Below are positions 20,321 to 28,139 of a DNA stretch of 64,000 nt, in pieces. The notes below the pieces were generated by a model that ran no database searches, was not told where the DNA came from, and saw only the letters and a program-made list of their open reading frames with translations. Position numbers and translations under genes: made by a program. Each line of letters begins with the position of its first letter. Within the stretch, counting starts at the first letter, position 1. Origin of the DNA: Dinoroseobacter shibae DFL 12 = DSM 16493 (GTDB lineage: Bacteria > Pseudomonadota > Alphaproteobacteria > Rhodobacterales > Rhodobacteraceae); contig NC_009958.1 of NCBI RefSeq assembly GCF_000018145.1, forward strand, positions 1-64,000. The letters run 5' to 3'.

Positions 20321-20572
20321 ATGCCAAGACAAACGATTACGATTAGCGAACCCAACCATGCTTGGTTGCAAGCCCGTGTCGATAGCGGTGAGTTCAAGAC
20401 CCAGACCGAAGCTGTCAACGATGCCTTGCGGCGTGCCCGCGAGATCGAGAACGGTGTGGAAGAGATCAGAGCGAGACTAATCCGTGCAGAGCAACGCGGT
20501 TTCACCGATATGACCCCCGACCAGATTCTAGAGCAATCAAAGAAAGAACTGCGCAAAAATGGGGACTTATAG
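20321..20572 (+). CDS. parD: ParD-family antitoxin
   Basis: An 83-residue protein with an N-terminal ribbon-helix-helix (PRQTITISEPNHAWLQARVDSGEFKTQTEAVNDALRR), followed by a disordered acidic tail that neutralises the toxin. Antitoxin gene first, toxin gene second, with a 14-bp overlap: the classical ParDE order. It likely autoregulates the operon through the promoter region 20250-20320. It stabilises the replicon by post-segregational killing. Confidence 0.9.
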   Translation: MPRQTITISEPNHAWLQARVDSGEFKTQTEAVNDALRRAREIENGVEEIRARLIRAEQRGFTDMTPDQILEQSKKELRKNGDL

Positions 20573-20852
20573 GCTTTCGGAAGAGGCAAAAGATGACCTG
20601 ATCGGCATTCATCAGTATGGCGTTAGAAAACACGGCGAAGCACAAGCCGATGCCTATTTTTGGCAGATCATCGAAAGGTTGGAAGTGTTGGGTGAGACCC
20701 CCCTGCTCTACCAGGAAGTGCCGGAAATTCGCGAAGGATACCGGCGCAGCGTCTGCGGGAAGCATTCGATCTACTACACGCTAGATGGTGATGACGTAGA
20801 GATCATGGCCATATTGAGATCGCAGGATCCAACTCTGCGTTTTGGACGATAG
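20559..20852 (+). CDS. parE: ParE-family toxin
   Basis: A 97-residue RelE/ParE-fold toxin. The typical parts are the N-terminal beta strand YRLSEEAKDDLIGIHQYG, a helical hairpin (DAYFWQIIERLEVLGETP) and the C-terminal strands RRSVCGKHSIYYTLDGDDVEIMAILRSQDP. ParE proteins inhibit DNA gyrase. It overlaps the parD 3' end. It appears intact. Confidence 0.9.
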   Translation: MGTYRLSEEAKDDLIGIHQYGVRKHGEAQADAYFWQIIERLEVLGETPLLYQEVPEIREGYRRSVCGKHSIYYTLDGDDVEIMAILRSQDPTLRFGR

Positions 20853-20857
20853 GAAGC

Positions 20858-21250
20858 ATGTCATTTGACCCGACAAATCATGGGTTTCTGAAGCTCGACT
20901 TCACTTTCCCCAGCAATGTCGCCGTTTATGAACGTGAGCTTGAGGGGATAGACCAAAGCGCACACGACCAGATGCGTCTGAATTGCTACCTATCTCAGGA
21001 TGGGGATTTCGTGACCGTTTGGGACGGCCTGATCGACGCGTATGTGACCGGGATCAGCCTGGGTTTTGGCGACGATGCATCGTTCGATTTTGCTGAACAG
21101 TACGAAGAAACCCTCTTTCGCGGCTACATAAGCAACGACGACGAAGGCGCTGTGATACTAAGCGCCCTACGGCTGGAGCAAAGAATCCCAAATATCCTGG
21201 TCGTCCCGACAAAAGGACGGCTGGAGTGCCACATGCTGAAGGTGGGTTAG
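20858..21250 (+). CDS. Hypothetical protein downstream of ParE
   Basis: A 130-residue soluble, acidic protein. It starts at ATG 20858, 5 bp after parE, so it may be co-transcribed with the toxin-antitoxin pair. It contains no signal peptide, membrane segment or recognised motif. Its stop (TAG 21248-21250) overlaps the stop of the convergent methylase pseudogene (TAA, complement of 21247-21249), which shows that the reading frame ends naturally there. Confidence 0.6.
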   Translation: MSFDPTNHGFLKLDFTFPSNVAVYERELEGIDQSAHDQMRLNCYLSQDGDFVTVWDGLIDAYVTGISLGFGDDASFDFAEQYEETLFRGYISNDDEGAVILSALRLEQRIPNILVVPTKGRLECHMLKVG

Positions 21251-21411
21251 CGCGGTTCCGTAGTCTCGCCATCATCTGTGAACACAACGCGCGTGCGTTT
21301 ATCTGAGTGAATCTGCGGCTCGGCAGCCAGCTTGGCGCGAAGCCGTTCCATCTGACCTGAGACCCGACTCTCCTCCGGATTTTCGGAGAGTCCGCAGGTT
21401 GATCTCTGAGG

Positions 21412-22251
21412 CTACGCGGCGCGCATTTCCAGCCCCTTCTTTGCCACGAACTCGACGGGCGGAATGTTCCCCAGTCCTGAGTGAGGGCGATGGTGGTTGT
21501 AGTCGTGCTGCCATGCCCGGATCTGCTCGCGGGCATCGGCCAGAGACGAGAATAGCGACTCGTTGAGAAGCTCGTCCCGGAAGCGTCCGTTGAAGCTTTC
21601 GACGAAGCCATTCTGCATGGGCTTTCCTGGCGCGATGTAGTGCCATTCGATGCCCGTGCGCTGGCACCAGCTCAGGACAGCCACCGAGGTCAGTTCCGTT
21701 CCATTGTCCGAAACCACCATTGCAGGCTGGCCGCGGCGCAACATCAACGCATCGAGCTCGCGCACGACGCGCAGGCCAGAGAGCGACGTGTCCGCCACCA
21801 AGGCCAGGCACTCCCGGCTGTAGTCGTCGACCACGGCCAGAACGCGGAACTGTCTGCCATCCGTCAGCGCATCGCTGACGAAGTCCAGGCTCCAGTGCTG
21901 GTTGGGGGCATCTGGCACCAGCATCGGCCAGCGTGTCCCCAGAGCCCGCTTTCGGCCGCCCCGGCGGCGCACTTGGAGCTTCTCCTCGCGATAGAGCCGC
22001 CTGAGCTTCTTCAGGTTCATCATGATCCCCTGCCGTTCCAGCATCACGTGGATGCGGCGATAGCCAAACCGCCGCCTCTCGGCCGCGACAGCCTTCATGG
22101 CGGCCCTCGCTTCGGCATCGTCAGGCCGCACGCTGCGATAGCGCACGCTCGACCGATCCACGGCCAGTGCCTTGCCCGCCCGTCGCTGGCTCACTCCGTG
22201 GACTTCCACAACGTGTGCCACCGCTTCCCGCCTGACGCCGGGCGCTACCAC
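21412..22251 (-). CDS. IS3-family transposase OrfB
   Basis: A 279-residue integrase-core protein. DDE residues are in [20 protein letters not shown] and [11 protein letters not shown]. The N-terminal part has the HTH_21 segment [16 protein letters not shown]. It overlaps orfA by 7 bp at 22245-22251, where frameshifting would yield the OrfAB transposase. It appears intact, so this element may be active. Confidence 0.92.
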   Translation of the reverse strand: MVAPGVRREAVAHVVEVHGVSQRRAGKALAVDRSSVRYRSVRPDDAEARAAMKAVAAERRRFGYRRIHVMLERQGIMMNLKKLRRLYREEKLQVRRRGGRKRALGTRWPMLVPDAPNQHWSLDFVSDALTDGRQFRVLAVVDDYSRECLALVADTSLSGLRVVRELDALMLRRGQPAMVVSDNGTELTSVAVLSWCQRTGIEWHYIAPGKPMQNGFVESFNGRFRDELLNESLFSSLADAREQIRAWQHDYNHHRPHSGLGNIPPVEFVAKKGLEMRAA

Positions 22252-22511
22252 TTTCGCGAAGTGACATCCTTCAGTATCGCATTGTCGAGCATCGCTTCGG
22301 CCAGCAGCTTCTTCAGCTTGGCGTTCTCGTCCTCGAGCGCCCTCAGTCGGCGCGCGTCCGATACCTCGAGGCCGCCGAACCGCGCCTTGTATTTGTAAAA
22401 CGTTGCCGTGCTGACCCCGTGCTTGCGGCAGACATCGGCCGTCGTCATTCCGGCCTCCTGCTCCTTCAGCATCCCGATGATCTGCTCTTCCGTGAACCTT
22501 GATCGCTTCAT
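22245..22511 (-). CDS. IS3-family transposase OrfA
   Basis: An 88-residue HTH_Tnp_1 protein: [17 protein letters not shown], then the helix-turn-helix [20 protein letters not shown], then a coiled coil ([20 protein letters not shown]). It supplies end-binding specificity when fused to OrfB. Intact. Confidence 0.92.
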   Translation of the reverse strand: MKRSRFTEEQIIGMLKEQEAGMTTADVCRKHGVSTATFYKYKARFGGLEVSDARRLRALEDENAKLKKLLAEAMLDNAILKDVTSRKW

Positions 22512-23596
22512 TGTCCGTCTCCTGGTTGGGCGGACTCTACCTCAAACTGGAGGAAGAAGCGGCTCTCAGGTCACATCGGGCCTCCTGCCACACACAGGTC
22601 CGGAGATAGACCGAGCACATCGACAAGCAGCCGTCTGTCCAACTCAGCCCGGGCAGTGTCCTCGTTGATCTGGTCAAAGGGCAGGAACCGTTCTTGCGCC
22701 AATGCATCAAACGCTTCTCGCGCCGCTTGATGCTGGTTGGTTGACAGCCGCCGTACGTACAACGTCGAAAATCCCGGAACGCTTGTCACTGTGGATGCGC
22801 CCCGCCCCGCCTGAGTCTTGTTCGACATCCACCATCGACACAGAAAGCCTGGTGTAGAATTGCTCCAGAGGGCAAATGCGAATTCGTGTAGATCATCGGC
22901 CAAAATCACGGTTGGCCAAGCGCGTCCGCCGATTGACGGATGTTCGGTCATGCAGGCGACAAGAGACTGAGAGTTGAACTGAAGATCAAGGTTGTAGTGC
23001 AACCGTCGCGCTGTCTCCCACCTCGCCTGAGCGCGGTCGCGAAGGTCATCGGGCGTTTGCCCATCAACATCCCTGACGCGGCAATGTGAGTCTGGCTGAA
23101 CCGTTAGTCGGCGCTCATCAGCAGTCTGGTGGTTCCAGAGGCAAGGATAGGCTGCGCCGTCCGGCAAGCCAGCAATGACTTCGAACGGACCTTGAGGCAA
23201 GCCATCGCCCTTAATCTGCGCGCCTGATATGTCGAGGTGGTGGGGTCCAATTCTCGTGCTGACATCTCCTATGGACGAGACCGGCAGAGCATATTTTGCT
23301 CGGCCTCAGTTGCTCCGAATGCCGCAAAAGCGGGATTATGAACTTCTGTGCGGTCGCCTTCTCGTGCACCATGACGGGTGAAAGGTGGGTTCATTATGAC
23401 CAAATCGAACTGATCGTGGCCTACCTGTTGCACAAGGCCGCGCACTTCATCCGTCCCTCGCCCACCGGCCGTTTGGGCTGCAGCCTGAATAATCTCGAAA
23501 TTGGTTTGCGCTTCCAGCAAATCGAGTGAGCCAAGGCAGACGCCCCATTCATACGATCCGTAAGGCATCGTCAGAAGGCACTCGCCAGCAAACGGC

Positions 23597-23791
23597 GTGT
23601 CTCTCTGGAAGCGATGGAGCGGCTACCACGCCCGAAGCCGTGTCGAGGCCAAGATGCGATGCCTCAAATCATTCGGTGAACGCATTATGGCAAGAGACCC
23701 CGACCGACAAACCGCAGAAATCCACATCCGCATCGCCCTCATGAACCGTTTCTCAGCCCTCGGAAAGGCTGACGTCGTTTGTGAAGCGTGA
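23597..23791 (+). pseudogene. 3' remnant of an IS5-family (ISL2/IS903-like) transposase
   Basis: Encodes the C-terminal 64 residues: GYHARSRVEAKMRCLK contains the catalytic Glu region, followed by RDPDRQTAEIHIRIALMNRF. The 5' part is missing. Downstream at 23800-23836 a TTGTGCAACAACGCC sequence resembles the terminal repeat of such elements; a relative occurs at about 56775-56820. Confidence 0.75.
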
Positions 23792-23861
23792 ACCCGCCGG
23801 GGATAGGGGGAACTCTCCCTCAGGCCTAATTGTGCAACAACGCCAACGTCATCTAGGCTCA

Positions 23862-23905
23862 GGACTTCGGTAACGGGGCTGTCCCGGTCAAGCCGTTTTG
23901 GCCGC
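23862..23905. repeat. IS-end relic shared with 55736-55790
   Basis: CTCAGGACTTCGGTAACGGGG here and GTCAGGCCTTCGGTAACGGGG near 55740 are diverged copies of the same IS5-type terminus. Confidence 0.45.
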
Positions 23906-23948
23906 ACGGTGTTGACCGCTGGAATGCGGGGCATTGGTCTTTGCATTC

Positions 23949-24156
23949 AAGCCGCTCTTCTAACTTCGCAGTCTTCCTGAGAGGTCGCACCCGGGTGCAT
24001 GCTTCGGTCCGTGGTCAGCGCAAGGGCTGCCAACAAGATGCTGGTTCGATACAATTCCGATGTGTCCATCTCATAGGCGTGCTTGGCGGGGCCGGCATCA
24101 GTCCAGACCACGACATCATCGGAACCGCGTCCCTGAGGGACCTCGAAGACCTGCGG
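23949..24156 (-). pseudogene. Unidentified gene fragment cut by IS110
   Basis: A minus-strand frame of about 65 codons (VFEVPQGRGSDDVVVW, then TDAGPAKHAYEMDTSELYRT, ending EVRRAA-stop) has protein-like composition but begins abruptly next to the IS110 end. The family is not recognised. Probably the 3' end of a gene whose front was lost. Confidence 0.4.
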
Positions 24157-24187
24157 TCAGGCAGGTAACGGCTGGTAACTCACAGTG

Positions 24188-25219
24188 TCATGCCGCATGG
24201 CTGATTGGCGCCCCCGCTTGGAATGCGGTTTCGTCACGCCACATCCGGTGAAGAACAACGGCGATGCGGCGCGCAAGCGCGACCATGGCACACTTTCGGC
24301 CCCTGCGGCGGGCGACGCGCTCGGCCCAGGTTCTCAGCCATGTAGAAGGGCCGCGGTTCATCATGACGGTCGCGGCCTGACACAAGGCGCGGCGCAGATT
24401 GGCATCGCCCGCCTTCGTTATGCCGCCTGAGACATCGCGTTCGCCGGATTGATTGCGCGACGGTGTCAGGCCGGCCCAGGGGCCCACTTTCTTTGAGGAA
24501 CTGAACCGGGACGGGTCGTCCACGGCGGAGCGGAACGTCAACGCCACGACCGCGCCGATACCGGGCATGGACATCAGGCGCTGACACACTTCATCTTCTT
24601 GGGCCAATCCGCGAACGTGCCGCTCGAGTCCAGCCAATTCCTGTCGCAGGGCGGCGCGGGCACGCAGCATCGGCTCGGTCGCCGCTTCCAGCATCGCATT
24701 TCCTGTCGCCAGTTCCCGAATGCGGTGTTCGAAACGGCCTCGGGAGATGGCGCCCACCTTCAGGCCGAAGTTCCGCAGCAGGCCGCGCAGAGACATCTCC
24801 AGCGCGATCATGCCCTGCTGGACCGCTTTGCGTGCCGCCAGCAGGGCGCGGACTTCCTGCGCCGAGACGGACTTGCAATGGACCGGCCGGAACCACCCGA
24901 GGTGAAGCAAACGCGCGATGCCCTCGGCATCCCTCCGGTCCGTCTTGATCGGCATCGCCTTCAGGGCGCTCTTTACCCGGCGCGTTTCCATAAGCACCAC
25001 GTCCAGGCCCGCGGCCGAGAGGCCCCGATGCAGCCACTGCGACAGTGGTCCGGCCTCGAGACCGACGGCAGCGATGCTGCCGGACTGCTCTTCGATCCAC
25101 CGCGCGAGCGCCTCGGGCTCGCTGATGACCTGCGCCTCCCTAACGATCTTTCCATGCTCGCTGATCACGCAGATCGCAGTCTTCTCCAGCGATACATCCA
25201 AGCCGACAAACAACCTCAT
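24188..25219 (-). CDS. IS110-family transposase (DEDD)
   Basis: A 343-residue protein from ATG 25219 (MRLFVGLDVSLEKT). The N-terminal RuvC-like DEDD domain has Asp in GLDVS, Glu in VGLEAGP and Asp in KTDRRDAEG. The C-terminal transposase_20 domain has SMPGIGAVVALTFRS and a serine-bearing GLTPSRNQSGERD region. IS110 elements use a bridge RNA from their non-coding end; the sequence upstream of the start (25220-25325) or after the stop (24100-24187) could encode it. A longer upstream frame runs into the neighbouring IS5 and is not used. The element replaced the left 8 bp of that IS5. Confidence 0.9.
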   Translation of the reverse strand: MRLFVGLDVSLEKTAICVISEHGKIVREAQVISEPEALARWIEEQSGSIAAVGLEAGPLSQWLHRGLSAAGLDVVLMETRRVKSALKAMPIKTDRRDAEGIARLLHLGWFRPVHCKSVSAQEVRALLAARKAVQQGMIALEMSLRGLLRNFGLKVGAISRGRFEHRIRELATGNAMLEAATEPMLRARAALRQELAGLERHVRGLAQEDEVCQRLMSMPGIGAVVALTFRSAVDDPSRFSSSKKVGPWAGLTPSRNQSGERDVSGGITKAGDANLRRALCQAATVMMNRGPSTWLRTWAERVARRRGRKCAMVALARRIAVVLHRMWRDETAFQAGAPISHAA

Positions 25220-25319
25220 CCCGCAGTCCTCCTTTTGGATCCGATACGGGAACGGCGACAGCTCGCGCGACAGTTGGCAAGCGGCAACGGGCGGCGTGTG
25301 TGTGGCGCAGGCCCCGTTA

Positions 25320-26148
25320 CGGCATCTCATAGCCAATAGATGACGGTTGCCGCTAGGGCGATGGCTGAGAGAAAGACCTTGGGACAGCGGTCGTATCGGG
25401 TTGCCACACGCCGCCAATCCTTGAGCCTGCCGAACATGATCTCGATCCTGTTGCGCCGTTTGTATCGGCGCTTGTCGTACTTCATCGGTTTCTTGCGTTG
25501 CTTTCTTCCAGGGATACATGCGCGTATCCCTTTGTCTTTCAACGCTTCTCTGAACCAGTCCGCATCATATCCGCGGTCTCCGAGCAGCCATTCAACCTTT
25601 GGCAAACTGCTGACCAAAGCGCGGGCCCCGATGTAATCGCTGACTTGTCCCGCCGTGACGAACAGATTGAGAGGACGTCCCTGGCTGTCACAGATCGCGT
25701 GCAGCTTGGTGTTCATTCCGCCCTTGGTGCGTCCGATCAGGCGGCCACGCCCCCCTTTTTCACGCCCATGCTGGTCGCCGTTCGGTGGGCCTTGAGATAG
25801 GTTGCATCGATCATCACGGTCTTCCGTTCGCCATGCTCGGCAGCCAGGCCCGCCATCATCCTGGCGAAGACACCTCTGTCGCTCCACCGCTTCCAGCGGT
25901 TGTAGAGCGTCTTGTGTGGACCATAGGCAGCGGGAGCATCGCACCACCGTAAACCATTGCGATTGATGAAGATAATCCCACTCAGCACACGCCGATCATC
26001 GACGCGGGGTTTGCCGTGAGATTTCGGGAAGAAGGGCTCAAGGCGCGCCATCTGCGCATCCGTCAGCCAGAAAAGATCGGACATGTTCACCGCTCGGTTT
26101 TCGAACCGTGAATCATGTAGCCAAGCAGAAATCAATGGGTCCTGACCC
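25320..26148 (-). mobile_element. IS5-family element (IS427-like), left end lost
   Basis: The right end CCTGACCC with flanking TA is intact (26141-26150). The matching left end GGGTCAGG is absent, the sequence reading CCCGTTACGG instead where the IS110 element abuts. It is the uninterrupted relative of the two dead copies at 2064 and 55845, and was used here to define the 41-bp insertions. Confidence 0.85.
25327..26084 (-). CDS. IS5-family transposase, two frames joined by -1 frameshifting
   Basis: The first frame starts MSDLFWLTDAQM at 26084 and runs to 25737. The second covers 25947-25327 and ends ATVIYWL. The frames overlap at an A5G6 run after GGCGTG, a classical slippery region for IS427-group elements; a -1 slip gives KKGGRGRLIGRTKGG. 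The DDE core is visible as MIDATYLKAH (Asp), LLGDRGYDAD (Asp) and RRNRIEIMFGRLKD (Glu). No stop or insertion interrupts either frame, so this is the best candidate for a functional transposase able to move the defective relatives. Confidence 0.85.
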
Positions 26149-26698
26149 TAGGCCCCAGGATGGGGGGCATGCGTTCTGTGACCCCCCCTTCTCAAAGTCT
26201 GCCCCCTTCTAAAAAATTGCAGGGCTATTCTACATACATGCTATGTGTGCGAAGTGGGCGGTAATTCGGTTTTTTTCCGCATGTGTGTTGCATGGGGACT
26301 GGACGGGGCGCAGGTTGCGAAAAAACTCTGGTAACAGAGGCGGTTTCCATGGGCGAAGGCCGTTTCACAGCGGTCCTGAATATGCGGTGGAGGGTAGCGG
26401 TCTGGACAACAGCGAGGGCATCATGGCGATCGCGATGGGCGGGAAAAGCAAGCTAGGGGGCTGTACGGACTGCTCCAGGGCTCTCAGGCCGATTCTCCGG
26501 ATGCGGAGATGGGGTCTTGCTGAGACAGAGGCCCCCAGGGCGCAAATTGCGGTTGTCTCGGGGGGGGGGGGGAGGTCTGAGTTCCCGCGTGTGCTTCCAG
26601 CTCACAGCGGGTTCTGCTGGGTGCTTCCGGGTGACAGCGGGTTCTGTTGGGTGCTTCCGGGTGACAGCGGGTTCTTCCAGGTTCCCTCTCCCGGTCTA
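26149..26698. other. Low-complexity non-coding region
   Basis: About 550 bp between two IS5-family elements. It holds a 13-base G run (26560-26572) and three 30-bp tandem repeats (26591-26680). A 157-codon plus-strand frame (26243-26716) exists but is composed of repeats and biased residues, so I do not call it a gene. Confidence 0.5.
26591..26680. repeat. Three tandem 30-bp repeats
   Basis: Units at 26591, 26621 and 26651 share GTGCTTCC, GACAGCGGGTTCT and a few variable bases. The 30-bp period keeps any reading frame. A 13-G homopolymer lies just upstream. Confidence 0.85.
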
Positions 26699-27546
26699 GG
26701 GTCCGTACTCAATTAGCGGATTCCCATTGAGGTTTGGTTCTGATTCACTTTTGCCATGATCGGCGGGAGCGAACGATGGCAAAGACCCTTTATTGGCTGA
26801 GTGACGACGAATGGGCTGCGATCCAGCCGCACCTTCCGACAGGTCGGCGTGGCGCGCGGCGGGTTGATGATCGGAGGGTGATCTCCGGCATTCTGCATAT
26901 GCTGCGAACGGGAGCGCGATGGCGAGACTGCCCGTCGGAGTATGGTCCCTATACGACGATCTACAACCGCTTCAACCGATGGTCCAAGCAGGGGGTGTGG
27001 GAGGATGTTTTCTATGTTCTTTCAGGCTCTTCCGGTGTGGTGGGCACCACCAGCGCCGACAGCACGTCGATCAAGGCGCACCGCTCGGCGTCGGGCGGAA
27101 AAGGGGGGAGTTTGCGCAGGCGATCGGACGATCACGCGGCGGACGGACGACCAAGGTTCATGCCCTGACCGATGACATCGGGCGGCCCGTCGCGTTGTGC
27201 CTGACGCCGGGCCAGGCGCATGACCTGACAGGTGTGGCGATGCTTTTGGAGCGCATCCCGACCCCACGCCGCCTGCTGGCGGACCGCGCCTACGATGCGC
27301 GCAGATTGCGCGACTGGCTGGCCGAGCGCGGTTGCTAAACAGTTATCCCGCCAAACCCTACCCGCAAGCATCCGCACACCTATGACAAAGCTGCGTATCG
27401 CGGACGCAACGTGGTCGAAGGGATGTTCTGCCGACTAAAGGATTTCCGCCGCATCGCAACACGTTACGACAAGCGAGCCGATATCTTCCTCTCAGGCGTC
27501 TTCCTCGCCGCTGCAATCGCCTGGTGGGCCAAATGAGTCTGGACCC
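26699..27546 (+). mobile_element. IS5-family insertion sequence flanked by TA
   Basis: Terminal repeats GGGTCC (from 26699) and GGACCC (to 27546) with TA on both outer sides in a CTAG context. It contains one transposase split by a slippery run and a nonsense codon. Insertion removed the 3' part of the lysozyme-like gene at 27549. Confidence 0.88.
26776..27536 (+). pseudogene. IS5-family transposase with a nonsense codon
   Basis: The start MAKTLYWLSDDEWAAI at 26776 is followed by VDDRRVISGILHMLRTGARW. The frame changes by -1 at GGAAAAGGGGGGAG (about 27100), as in programmed frameshift IS5 elements, to continue AIGRSRGGRTTKVHAL. The catalytic core has Asp in TSADSTSIKAH, Asp in LLADRAYDA and Glu in RGRNVVEGMFCRLKD. 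A TAA at 27336-27338 follows ERGC, after which VIPPNPTRKHPHTYD stays in frame to 27536. The slip may be programmed, but the TAA should inactivate it. Confidence 0.85.
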
Positions 27547-27548
27547 TA

Positions 27549-28071
27549 GTGGGTTATGCGCCAGAAACTCGCTCTGCTTCTGTGTCGCCCGGTTGCCGTT
27601 GAACCCGTGGTAGACACTGCGGCCTGCCTTGGGGCCGTTGAGCGCGGGGAAGGCAGCCCACACATGGGCGATGCGGGTTCCCATAGAACGCAGGTTGATC
27701 TGACTGGACAGAAACTCCGGCCATCCGGCTTCGTGGAGCAGGAACAGAGCCATGCGATCCTGCATCGCTGCGTTGAACGGTTCATTGCCTGTGAGGCCGA
27801 GGGACTCGATCAGGTGGTCCATTGTACCAGATACGATCTGGTACCGGCCCGCGGCAGAGGAGACGAGAGCGCCCGGAGGACAGTTACGACGGTTGGCCGC
27901 CAACCGTTGCCAAGCGCGGACTTCGGACACGGTTTTGGAGGTCAGGGGGCGTTTCGGCTGGGGCCGCGCGCCGTTGTAGAAAGCATCGTAGCCGTCGGGG
28001 CCCTCAGGGGCGCCGTGTCGAGAATGGTCGTTGCAGACATGATTCCTCATCCTGAATACGTCATTTTGCAT
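27549..28071 (-). pseudogene. Lysozyme-like glycoside hydrolase, C-terminally truncated by IS5
   Basis: From ATG 28071 the protein reads to about 170 residues before entering the IS. Features are those of endolysin/muramidase-type enzymes (GH104/GH24-like fold): YDAFYNGARPQPKRPLTSKT, then SEVRAWQRL, then SSAAGRYQIV, then FNAAMQDRMALFLL. Such enzymes cleave peptidoglycan and occur in phages and conjugation systems. The segment GFNGNRATQKQSEFLAHN is the last native part. No other phage or conjugation genes are close by. Confidence 0.7.
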
Positions 28072-28139
28072 TCATCTTATTGATATTGTTGTATTTTATG
28101 TGATTAAGGGCGGGTTTCCCCGCTCTCGGATGGCGCAGA

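Larger units (their letters stand above)
21353..22573 (-). mobile_element. IS3-family element (IS407-like) with 4-bp target duplication
   Basis: Both ends start TGACCTGAGA, followed by imperfectly matching inverted repeats (CGACTCTCCTCC versus CGCTTCTTCCTCC). Direct repeats CATC lie at 21349-21352 and 22574-22577. Excision in silico restores the reading frame of the methylase gene on the minus strand, so the borders are well supported. Confidence 0.93.
21247..23568 (-). pseudogene. N6-adenine DNA methyltransferase (restriction-modification or defence methylase), deleted and IS-interrupted
   Basis: The upstream fragment (23269-23568) holds the catalytic motif IV NPPFTRHG in FDLVIMNPPF, typical of N6-adenine methylases. 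Near 23280-23310 an internal deletion plus frameshift joins it to a C-terminal region reading AKYALPVSSIGDVSTRIG onward. That frame continues to 22574, where an IS3-family element entered with a 4-bp target duplication. Removing the IS restores GGPMERLRAKLAAEPQ and ends at ...TTEPR-stop at 21247. The catalytic domain is incomplete and the 5' end before about 23568 is lost, replaced by IS5 debris. No restriction subunit is seen. Confidence 0.8.

Noticed and set aside
24188-25519. 443-codon version of the IS110 transposase
   Set aside because: The added N-terminus is antisense to the neighbouring IS5; the family start MRLFVGLDVS at 25219 is standard.
26591-26680. CRISPR array
   Set aside because: The repeats are contiguous with no unique spacers, and no cas gene is present.
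26243-26716. 157-codon frame over the 30-bp repeats
   Set aside because: Composition is repeat-driven, there is no clear start signal and it ends in the IS5 end.
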